Of a DNA stretch of 52,805 bases, positions 7,454 through 12,563 are shown piece by piece (the first letter of the stretch is position 1; each line of letters begins with the position of its first letter). The stretch covers positions 1 through 52,805 of the forward strand of contig JAIKVS010000040.1 of NCBI GenBank assembly GCA_024685535.1. Direction: 5' to 3'. This stretch comes from Oscillospiraceae bacterium. GTDB lineage: Bacteria; Bacillota; Clostridia; Oscillospirales; Oscillospiraceae. The notes under the pieces are model-generated. The model was not told the DNA's origin. It saw only the letters and a program-made list of their open reading frames with translations, and did not search any database. The translations under genes and the position numbers were made by a program.

Positions 7454-7675
7454 ATGACGATACCATCGCAGACAAAGCCGCTGCACGTTGAGAAAATTGT
7501 TTTCAATGACGGCAGCAGTATAACCGGCGCTGATGCTTTTCTCTTCAATGGCTTCCTGGTTGTGGATGATGGCCGGCACGAGGCTCCGACCTGGCACAAC
7601 GTGGACACTGTTGACCGCCTGGAAGATGTGACCTATGTAGAGGCAAGGCAGCGCGTATCACTGTCAAATTGGTAA
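7454..7675 (+). CDS. Hypothetical protein, 73 residues
   Basis: ATG at 7454 has AAAGGAGG upstream. The short product contains alternating hydrophobic residues (VEKIVFNDGSSITGADAFLFNGFLVVDD) that suggest a small beta-sheet protein. It ends with TYVEARQRVSLSNW. I do not recognise a family. It is tightly packed between two other small genes of the same operon, so it is very likely a real gene. Confidence 0.65.
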   Translation: MTIPSQTKPLHVEKIVFNDGSSITGADAFLFNGFLVVDDGRHEAPTWHNVDTVDRLEDVTYVEARQRVSLSNW

Positions 7676-7687
7676 TTGGAGGACACA

Positions 7688-7882
7688 ATGGCAAAAGCAT
7701 GTAACAACTGTGAGTTTTATAATCCGGAGCTAACGAAGCAAACCATCATTTTCAATCCCGGCACCGGCTGCGAGTATATGAAACGAACAGGCCGATATGC
7801 AATTGCAGTTAAAGGAAACTGCACCGATTTCAAACCTAAAAATAACGACAAGGAGATTAAAAACAATGGCGTACACAAGTAA
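7688..7882 (+). CDS. Small cysteine-containing protein, 64 residues
   Basis: ATG at 7688 is five bases after GGAGG; an in-frame TTG at 7676 overlaps that site and is not a likely start. The product begins MAKACNNCEFYNPE and has two further cysteines (GTGCEYM and GNCTDF). Four cysteines in 64 residues, one pair as CxxC, suggest binding of zinc or another metal. The 3' end overlaps the start of the next gene by 17 bases, which points to translational coupling. Function unknown. Confidence 0.65.
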   Translation: MAKACNNCEFYNPELTKQTIIFNPGTGCEYMKRTGRYAIAVKGNCTDFKPKNNDKEIKNNGVHK

Positions 7883-8450
7883 AACCTTAATCAAACAGAA
7901 TCTGAAGGCAGAGATGCACGATTACCGCATGGCACACGAACAGGCACAGGAAGCCTCCAAGGCTGCACGGCTCGCAGCCGGCAAAGCACCGATCTCCGGA
8001 AAGATTACCGAGGACAATCAGCGCAGATGGTTTATCAACAAAGGTACTGTGCTCAAAGATAAGGCGCTCAGAGAGCTGGACTATTGGAGAGATCAGGTAA
8101 CCCGCGCAAAAACTACAGCACCTTCCGAAGATGCACTCAGAGCTATTCAGGCCTTCAAGCTGAGATCACCCAAGACGATGACCCGCGAGGAATATCAGGC
8201 AGAAGCTCAGGAGCTGGCCGATTCCGTCAAAGATAACTATTCAGCGTATGCAACGATCTACGATATAGCGGCAGAAAATGGCGCTCACATTGCACTGCAC
8301 CCATTTGCTGAAGAGATAAAAGCTTTTGAGTCTGTTGAACACAATATCCGCAGCTACTTCAATCCGGTGATTGATGCCGGTGGCAGCGGCCCTTCTGCCG
8401 GCCGTGAAGCCCTTAACGCAATGATCCTGGATGAACTCATGGGAGAATGA
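7866..8450 (+). CDS. Hypothetical protein, 194 residues
   Basis: ATG at 7866 follows AAGGAGATTAAAAACA and gives MAYTSKTLIKQNLKAEMHDY. The N-terminal half is Ala-, Lys- and Gln-rich and helical (AHEQAQEASKAARLAAGKAP), the middle carries REEYQAEAQELADSVKDN, and the C-terminal third is less charged. No catalytic motif is evident. The gene overlaps the small cysteine gene before it and ends one base before the head-completion-like gene. A virion-associated or scaffold-like role is possible from composition and position, but I cannot support it by homology. Confidence 0.7.
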   Translation: MAYTSKTLIKQNLKAEMHDYRMAHEQAQEASKAARLAAGKAPISGKITEDNQRRWFINKGTVLKDKALRELDYWRDQVTRAKTTAPSEDALRAIQAFKLRSPKTMTREEYQAEAQELADSVKDNYSAYATIYDIAAENGAHIALHPFAEEIKAFESVEHNIRSYFNPVIDAGGSGPSAGREALNAMILDELMGE

Positions 8451-8451
8451 T

Positions 8452-8709
8452 ATGGCAAGGAAGAATGTAAAATTCGAACTCAATCTCAAAGGTCTAAACG
8501 AACTGATGAAGTCACCGGCGATGAAGTCCGTAGAGATGGAAGCCGCCCAAAGCATCGTGGGCCAGCTTGGACCGGGTTATACAGTGGAGCCCCCTAAGAA
8601 TATGTCATTTGTTGCGATCACTACTGTTCATGCAAGTGATCCAAAAGCTTTTCAGGATTGTCGTGAGAATGATGTTTTGAGAAAGGCAGCAGACAGCACT
8701 AAAATATAA
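8452..8709 (+). CDS. Phage head-completion / minor virion protein-like, 85 residues
   Basis: The product starts MARKNVKFELNLKGLNELMK, has MEAAQSIVGQLGPGYTVEPP in the middle and ends with a variant of the DNL-NNTLLKA-type tail (ENDVLRKAADS). This arrangement is seen in small structural proteins encoded in the head-tail connection region of Firmicutes siphophages (HK97 gp10-like or neck-type). ATG at 8452 is one base after the stop of the preceding gene. No other capsid gene lies in the element, so it may interfere with or substitute for a helper-phage component, or be a relic. The family call is a reading of pattern, not of a search. Confidence 0.55.
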   Translation: MARKNVKFELNLKGLNELMKSPAMKSVEMEAAQSIVGQLGPGYTVEPPKNMSFVAITTVHASDPKAFQDCRENDVLRKAADSTKI

Positions 8710-8830
8710 CAGGCTTCCTGGCTGAAGGAGTTAAGAAGGCCCTCCCTCCCTGGCTTCTCATGTTTTCGGTTGAAGGTGAAAGAGAATATTATCGGCAGAT
8801 GGATTATCAAAAAAAATATTTTATACAAAT

Positions 8831-8900
8831 ACCTTCTCCTGAGGGTGGGGAGGGACCCCCTCGGCCTCCCTTCGGCGCCCCCCTCGCGCAAGCGCCGATT
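8831..8900. other. GC-rich block before the terminase-like gene, candidate packaging (cos-type) region
   Basis: In an otherwise AT-leaning intergenic stretch (8710-8936), about 70 bases are runs of G and then C: GAGGGTGGGGAGGGACCCCC, followed by C-rich sequence. GGCGC (8874-8878) pairs with GCGCC (8892-8896). Comparable GC-rich blocks lie just upstream of small-terminase genes in many cos-type prophages of Firmicutes, as I recall. It could instead be a terminator or leader. The remaining intergenic DNA shows nothing else I can assign. Confidence 0.35.
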
Positions 8901-8936
8901 TCACGCACAGATCTAAATCACCAAGGAGGTGAAACA

Positions 8937-9200
8937 GTGAGTTTAGCAACAATAGTTGAATCCAACGATAATTTGGCTATGCTGCGAGCATTGCGCAGAA
9001 AGCTTGCAGAGACCATAGACACAACAACCAGCGCGCGTGATCTCCCGGCACTATGCCGGCAGCTTCAGAGTGTTTCCGAAAGAATCACAGAGCTGGAGGC
9101 GCAGCAAAGTGATGATCCTATAGGAGAGATCCTCAAGGAACGGAGCAGGCGGCCGCTGCGAGACAGCAACAGAAAAACAATATATCAGGATAACGAATGA
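8937..9200 (+). CDS. Small phage protein, small-terminase-like, 87 residues
   Basis: GTG at 8937 follows AAGGAGG at good distance. The core, LRALRRKLAETIDTTTSARD followed by LPALCRQLQSVSERITELEA, is the helical motif found in small proteins annotated as terminase small subunit or neighbours in actinophages and Firmicutes phages. In such phages this gene lies next to cos and before the large terminase; here the large terminase is missing. In satellites a small terminase redirects the helper's packaging machinery to satellite DNA. That role here is inference, and the protein is shorter than most small terminases. The in-frame extension upstream to 8760 crosses the GC-rich block and is unlikely to be translated. 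Confidence 0.5.
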   Translation: MSLATIVESNDNLAMLRALRRKLAETIDTTTSARDLPALCRQLQSVSERITELEAQQSDDPIGEILKERSRRPLRDSNRKTIYQDNE

Positions 9201-9210
9201 AGGAAATGAT

Positions 9211-9417
9211 ATGGAGATTATACGAAATTGCCCGCATTGTGGCGCTTCATGCAGCCTGGTGTTGAAGCAAAACCTTAAAGGTACAATGTATACATTTGTT
9301 CAATGTGATGGCTGCCGGGCGCAATCTCGAACTATACGGATTGTTGACTCGACCGAGGAAGCACAGGCAATGGCAATAACATTATGGAACCGGAGAGATA
9401 AACATAACGGAGATTAA
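9211..9417 (+). CDS. Lar-like zinc-ribbon protein, 68 residues
   Basis: Two CxxC pairs (NCPHCGAS and QCDGCRAQ) and a C-terminal AITLWNRRD match the restriction-alleviation Lar family of small phage proteins, in which a zinc ribbon is followed by a helix ending in WNRR. In lambdoid phages and the Rac prophage, Lar modulates a type I restriction system, but most Firmicutes members are untested. ATG at 9211 has a weak GGAAA site and lies ten bases after the terminase-like gene, so it is part of the same operon. Family likely; function in this element is inference. Confidence 0.7.
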   Translation: MEIIRNCPHCGASCSLVLKQNLKGTMYTFVQCDGCRAQSRTIRIVDSTEEAQAMAITLWNRRDKHNGD

Positions 9418-9441
9418 AACTAATCTTTCAGGTGAGTAATC

Positions 9442-10050
9442 TTGAACGATGTTTCACAGTTAGCTTTATCCATCCAGCGAGGCCGCGATGACCTGATCCC
9501 GGAACTATGGGAGGCCGTCCGCGGCCTTGTGGGATGGTTTGCAATGAGGTTTTATCTGCTCAGGGAAGATGAATGTAACCGGCATAAGATTGAAGTCGAG
9601 GATCTTGTCCAGGAAGGTTTTTTCGCATTGCTCGACAGTATCAGGAAGTATGATCCTGAGAAGGGAGCTTTCAGCACCTTCCTTGCCTGGGATCTCCGGC
9701 ACGGCTTCCAGGCTGCCATAGGGAGAACTACTCGACAACGTGGTGACATGCTTAATAATTGCCTGTCGCTTGATGCAGAGCTGGATTCCGAAGATCCTGA
9801 CAGTGAATCGTTGATTGACTATATTTCTGATGGTGTAGACTATGCCGCTGCGGTCGAGCACAAAGTCTATCTGCAGCAGCTCCGTGAAGAGCTTGAAAAG
9901 GTGCTGGCTGCGATCCCGGCAGAACAGGCTGAAGTGATAAAGGAATCATTCTACAACGGCAGAACACTAACAGAGATTGCTGCCGCTAAAGCTCAGACGG
10001 TCGAGAACATCCGCAGAAAAAAGGAAAACGGCCTCCGTGAACTTAGGTGA
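9442..10050 (+). CDS. Sigma-70-family factor, probably C-terminally truncated by an in-frame TGA
   Basis: The 202-residue product has region 2 (EDLVQEGFFALLDSIRKYDP, then FSTFLAWDLRHGFQAAIGR) and region 4 with a helix-turn-helix (LPVLAA-type segment IPAEQAEVIKESFYNG, then LTEIAAAKAQTVENIRRKKE). It would direct RNA polymerase to promoters of the element or of a helper phage. The start is TTG at 9442 after AGGTGAG. The same frame continues beyond the TGA at 10048 with SKYIHELERFVDLETNFYRP, which resembles the C-terminal tail of phage sigma-like proteins. The full form would end at 10212. The truncated protein still has both core regions, so it may be active. Confidence 0.8.
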   Translation: MNDVSQLALSIQRGRDDLIPELWEAVRGLVGWFAMRFYLLREDECNRHKIEVEDLVQEGFFALLDSIRKYDPEKGAFSTFLAWDLRHGFQAAIGRTTRQRGDMLNNCLSLDAELDSEDPDSESLIDYISDGVDYAAAVEHKVYLQQLREELEKVLAAIPAEQAEVIKESFYNGRTLTEIAAAKAQTVENIRRKKENGLRELR

Positions 10051-10212
10051 AGCAAATATATCCACGAGCTGGAGCGATTCGTTGACCTGGAAACAAACTT
10101 CTATAGGCCATCGTCAGTGAACCGCTTTAATGCTTCCCATACTTCCGTAGTCGAGGAGCTTGTCCTATTCCGAGAACGAAAGCGAGGTGAATACTATCGC
10201 AGTATATGTTAA
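10051..10212 (+). pseudogene. In-frame continuation of the sigma-factor gene beyond TGA
   Basis: Reading on from the sigma-factor stop gives 53 further sense codons, with HELERFVDLETNFYRP, SSVNRFNASHTS and VVEELVLFRERKRGEYY, then TAA at 10210. The composition and the ELERF...TNFYR...HTS.VEE.V..RE pattern look like conserved protein rather than random sequence. No ATG, GTG or TTG with a ribosome binding site opens this frame near the TGA. A single CGA-to-TGA change would explain it; stop-codon readthrough is the alternative. Confidence 0.55.
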
Positions 10213-10375
10213 AAACGGCGATCTTGATTCTGCACTTGAAGTATTCAAGAAGCAAACGTCAAAGGGCCATATAGTTGATGATTACAACGATCAGAGCTCT
10301 TTCAAGAGCGATCACCAGCGACGGCGGGATAAACAATGGCAGCGCGAAGTAAAACGGCGTAGAAAGCAAAAATAA
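10187..10375 (+). CDS. bS21-like small basic protein, 62 residues
   Basis: From GTG at 10187 the product reads MNTIAVYVKNGDLDSALEVF, then KKQTSKGHIVDD, and ends in a very basic helix (QRRRDKQWQREVKRRRKQK). This follows the plan of ribosomal protein bS21: a short beta strand, the DxALxxFKK helix, a KxG turn and an Arg/Lys-rich C-terminal helix, at the right length of about 60 residues. The central RKRExYEKP motif is not conserved, so it is divergent. Phage genomes are known to encode bS21 homologues thought to enter host ribosomes. The gene overlaps the readthrough end of the sigma frame by 26 bases. No strong ribosome binding site is visible. A longer TTG start at 10160 is less likely. Confidence 0.5.
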   Translation: MNTIAVYVKNGDLDSALEVFKKQTSKGHIVDDYNDQSSFKSDHQRRRDKQWQREVKRRRKQK

Positions 10376-10391
10376 TAGCGATTAATGGAAA

Positions 10392-10434
10392 GCGCCAGGA
10401 GGCCGAAAATATGCTTCCTGACGCGTGCTTTTGT
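10392..10434 (+). terminator. Probable terminator of the phage-gene operon
   Basis: GCGCCAGGAGG (10392-10402) pairs with CTTCCTGACGC (10414-10424), with one mismatch and one G-T pair, followed by GTGCTTTTGTT. It lies between the bS21-like gene and the convergent minus-strand gene. Confidence 0.55.
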
Positions 10435-10443
10435 TGATTCAGC

Positions 10444-10884
10444 TTAGAAATGCAGCTCTAAGCTATTATCTAATTTATCAAGATTCTCAGCAACAAGTGA
10501 TATAGCAGCATTAAGAAGTGAATAATACTTAACGGCCCAATCGGCGGCCTTATGAACGCGATCTTCGAGGCTGCCTGACCCTTCTGTTAAACTTCCGTTA
10601 AAGTCACGTTCATCAAAGCAGCTCTGCATTAAACCTACAAGCAGATCCCTGTTCAGTATGATTGCATATCTGACTTCTTTATCAATGTAATCGCTGTTGA
10701 TCCTGTCAAAGTCATTGTTTTCTACTTCGTTAATCTTTCCCATTGCATGAACACCGGCAGCATATGCCAGCTTGATGGCCTCATCCTGATCCGGAACCGC
10801 GGCAATAAGATGCAGCAGCTCATTCTGCTGAAGGGCAATCTCCTTAGGAATGTTGTTATATTCTGTCGTTTCAAGTTTTCTCAT
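10444..10884 (-). CDS. Unknown accessory protein, 146 residues
   Basis: ATG at 10884 has a perfect AAAGGAGG site. The protein is acidic and helical, with VPDQDEAIKLAYAAGVHAMG near the middle, DREVRYAII-type polar helices after it and a C-terminal LLNAAISLVAENLDKLDNSL. There is no signal peptide, membrane segment or catalytic motif that I recognise. It is transcribed against the rest of the element, divergently from a ribbon-helix-helix gene, in the right-end region where satellites carry accessory genes for defence, immunity or virulence. Its promoter contains a 14-bp palindrome, so it is regulated. Function unknown. Confidence 0.75.
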   Translation of the reverse strand: MRKLETTEYNNIPKEIALQQNELLHLIAAVPDQDEAIKLAYAAGVHAMGKINEVENNDFDRINSDYIDKEVRYAIILNRDLLVGLMQSCFDERDFNGSLTEGSGSLEDRVHKAADWAVKYYSLLNAAISLVAENLDKLDNSLELHF

Positions 10885-10922
10885 GTGCTTTCCTCCTTTT
10901 ATTTCGGCAATGCCGTTGCTTC

Positions 10923-10981
10923 ATAATAACACATATACCGGTATATACTCAATATTTCACTCTGCATAAATCTCTACCGGT
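10923..10981. promoter_or_regulatory. Promoter with palindromic operator between the divergent right-end genes
   Basis: On the minus strand TTGAGT (10952-10947) and TATTAT (10928-10923) are 18 bp apart. The spacer contains the perfect palindrome ATATACCGGTATAT (10933-10946). A second ACCGGT core occurs at 10976-10981. A ribbon-helix-helix dimer typically binds such short palindromes, and the gene for one starts at 11060. A binding protein here would block the promoter of the 10884 gene. Confidence 0.6.
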
Positions 10982-11059
10982 TGATTTGTAATGGTTGCCT
11001 AATGACCACAATGGAGCTGCTATGATAGAATAAACTATCTATCACTAGGAGGCGATCAC

Positions 11060-11287
11060 GTGGCAAGGCCAACAAAGCGAACGGCTGACGAAAAGAAAGA
11101 GCAGCAGAAGGCAGCACAAAAACGATATATTGAGAAGCTGGCTCGCGTTGAGATCACCATGCCTCCGGAACGGAAACAGCAGATTCAGGATCATGTTAAG
11201 GTAACAGGGGAGAGCATCAATCAATTCCTTAACCGAGCAGCAGAGGAAACCATTGAAAACGATATAAAAGACAAGGCCGAGGAGTGA
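11060..11287 (+). CDS. Ribbon-helix-helix (Arc/CopG-like) DNA-binding protein, 75 residues
   Basis: GTG at 11060 follows AGGAGG. A Lys/Glu-rich N-terminal helix leads into RVEITMPPERKQQIQDHVKV and TGESINQFLNRAAEETIEND. This is the strand (xVxITMP), helix, GESINxFLxRA helix order of the Arc/CopG superfamily. Such proteins are small repressors or antitoxins. Divergent placement to the unknown 146-residue protein and the palindrome between them suggest it controls that gene and itself. Whether the pair is a toxin-antitoxin module is open, because the partner has no recognised toxin fold. Confidence 0.82.
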   Translation: MARPTKRTADEKKEQQKAAQKRYIEKLARVEITMPPERKQQIQDHVKVTGESINQFLNRAAEETIENDIKDKAEE

Positions 11288-11314
11288 TTTCTCCCCGGCT
11301 TCATTTTGTCTCAA

Positions 11315-11340
11315 TTTGTTGACACTTTTTGTTGACACTC
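11315..11340. repeat. Right-end tandem GTTGACAC repeats, putative integrase arm sites
   Basis: TTTGTTGACACTTTT is followed at once by a second TGTTGACAC, in the same orientation and nearly the same spacing as at 2041-2068. The copies sit about 90 bases inside the right attachment site and about 105 bases inside the left one. Confidence 0.6.
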
Positions 11341-11388
11341 ACTGTTTTGCGGAAAACCACCATCTTTGAAAAGTTACAAAATGCAATA

Positions 11389-11421
11389 AAAAAGAGCCAA
11401 AACCTTGAAGTTTTGACCCTT
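11389..11421 (-). terminator. Element-supplied terminator of tRNA-Pro
   Basis: On the minus strand, just after the tRNA 3' end, an 11-bp stem (11393-11403 with 11410-11420, two G-T pairs, six-base loop) is followed by TTTTTT. It lies inside the element, so the restored tRNA gene ends at a terminator brought in by the insertion. Confidence 0.8.
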
Positions 11422-11426
11422 AAAAG

Positions 11427-11471
11427 TGGTCGGAGTGCGGAGATTTGAACTCCGGGCCTCTTGGTCCCGAA
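11427..11471. repeat. attR: 45-bp direct repeat within tRNA-Pro
   Basis: This copy is identical to 1891-1935 and forms the 3' half of the intact tRNA-Pro gene. The identity ends at the anticodon region (base 11472 differs), which places the strand-exchange point in or near the anticodon loop or stem, the usual target for tyrosine integrases. Confidence 0.93.
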
Positions 11472-11502
11472 CCAAGCGCGCTACCATCTGCGCTACACCC
11501 CG
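11427..11502 (-). tRNA. tRNA-Pro (anticodon CGG)
   Basis: The 76-base gene folds into a cloverleaf: acceptor CGGGGTG with CACTCCG, anticodon stem CTTGG with CCAAG and loop TTCGGGA, giving anticodon CGG, a T arm with GTTCAAATC, and an encoded CCA. It is read on the minus strand. Its 3' half was supplied by the integrated element. Confidence 0.95.
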
Positions 11503-11658
11503 TTTTTCGACAGCTTTGATATTATACTTTCTGTAAACAGTATTGTCAAGTAAAACAACTGCGTCGATCAGTATGAAAAAGCAGATAATTAACTTCTCAA
11601 GTTCGCTGCGATATGCTATACTAATTAAAATAAATTTATGGTAAGAGACAGGGTAATA

Positions 11659-12546
11659 ATGGACAGAATAATACATGCTACGGCGGCTGACGGCCTGATA
11701 AAGATGGAAGTGGTTGTTGCGCGCGATTCAGTTGAGAAGGCGCGCACAATACATGACTGTACACCTACTGCCTGTGCAGCACTTGGAAGAACTCTTTGTG
11801 CGGCCTCGCTTCTAGGCAATATGATGAAAGAGGATAACGGTACTGTGACTATCAGAATAAACGGCGGCGGACCGATCGGCAGTATCACGGCAGTTTCTGA
11901 TTCATCGGGCAATGTCAGGGGATTTGTAGATAATCCGCATACGGAGCTGCCGCTCAGGGCGGATGGAAAGCTCGATGTTGGAGCTGCGGTCGGAAAAGAC
12001 GGAACCATAACTGTTTCAAAGGATATCGGACTCAAGGAGCCTTATATCGGCTCGGTTGAGCTTGTCAGCGGTGAGATCGCGGAAGACTTTACTAATTATC
12101 TTCTTGTCAGCGAACAGGTGGCCTCAGCGTCTGCACTCGGCGTGCTGGTCGATACAGATCTTTCTGTCAGGGCGGCAGGCGGGTTCCTTGTTCAGCTGAT
12201 GCCGGGGGCAGGAGATGAGCTGATTACTAAACTTGAGGACAATATCTTTTTAATGGATGCCCTTACCACTGTTCTTGATGAGGACGGACCCGAGGAGCTT
12301 TTCAGACAGGTCCTTAAGGGTCTTGAATACCATATGGTCGGTACGGATGAAATAAGCTACAAATGCTACTGCAGCGAGGAAAGAGTCCTTGAAGCCGTCA
12401 GCTGTATCGGTAATGATGAACTGAAGCAGCTTTTCGGAGATGGAAAGACCATAGAGGTGAACTGCCAGTTCTGTGACAGGGTCTATTCCATTGGACCCGA
12501 AAAGATGAAGGAATATATCTTATCAAAAAAAGATAAGAATATATAA
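11659..12546 (+). CDS. hslO: Hsp33 redox-regulated chaperone
   Basis: The 295-residue protein holds unfolded proteins in the cytosol under oxidative stress. It starts MDRIIHATAADG, a typical Hsp33 N-terminus, and carries the C-terminal zinc-binding redox switch CYC...CQFC (within YKCYCSEERV and VNCQFCDRVY). All four cysteines are present. I chose ATG 11659, which has AGGG upstream, over ATG 11638, which lacks a ribosome binding site. A possible promoter TTCTCA-17-TATACT lies near 11600-11625. It is followed at 17 bases by the symporter gene, with which it may be co-transcribed. Confidence 0.95.
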   Translation: MDRIIHATAADGLIKMEVVVARDSVEKARTIHDCTPTACAALGRTLCAASLLGNMMKEDNGTVTIRINGGGPIGSITAVSDSSGNVRGFVDNPHTELPLRADGKLDVGAAVGKDGTITVSKDIGLKEPYIGSVELVSGEIAEDFTNYLLVSEQVASASALGVLVDTDLSVRAAGGFLVQLMPGAGDELITKLEDNIFLMDALTTVLDEDGPEELFRQVLKGLEYHMVGTDEISYKCYCSEERVLEAVSCIGNDELKQLFGDGKTIEVNCQFCDRVYSIGPEKMKEYILSKKDKNI

Positions 12547-12563
12547 ATGAACAGGAGACCGAA

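Larger units (their letters stand above)
1891..11471. mobile_element. Integrative element in tRNA-Pro, probable phage satellite (PICI-like), about 9.5 kb
   Basis: The element lies between two copies of a 45-bp sequence identical to the 3' half of the tRNA-Pro(CGG) gene. The full tRNA gene is at the right end and only a fragment remains at the left. It encodes its own integrase next to the left end, a divergent repressor, an excisionase and a primase-helicase, followed by small phage-type genes and a right-hand divergent accessory pair. There is no relaxase, conjugation gene, transposase, portal, protease, major capsid, tail or large terminase gene. This order matches phage-inducible chromosomal islands rather than a prophage or a conjugative element. 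Calling it a satellite is inference from layout; the integration itself is seen directly. Confidence 0.85.

Noticed and set aside
8760-8936. N-terminal extension of the small-terminase-like protein
   Set aside because: The extension crosses the GC-rich block, has low-complexity Pro/Gly translation and lacks a ribosome binding site, while GTG 8937 has a perfect one.
1891-11471. Conjugative or mobilisable element
   Set aside because: No relaxase, coupling protein, type IV secretion gene or oriT-like nick motif was recognised among the genes of the island.
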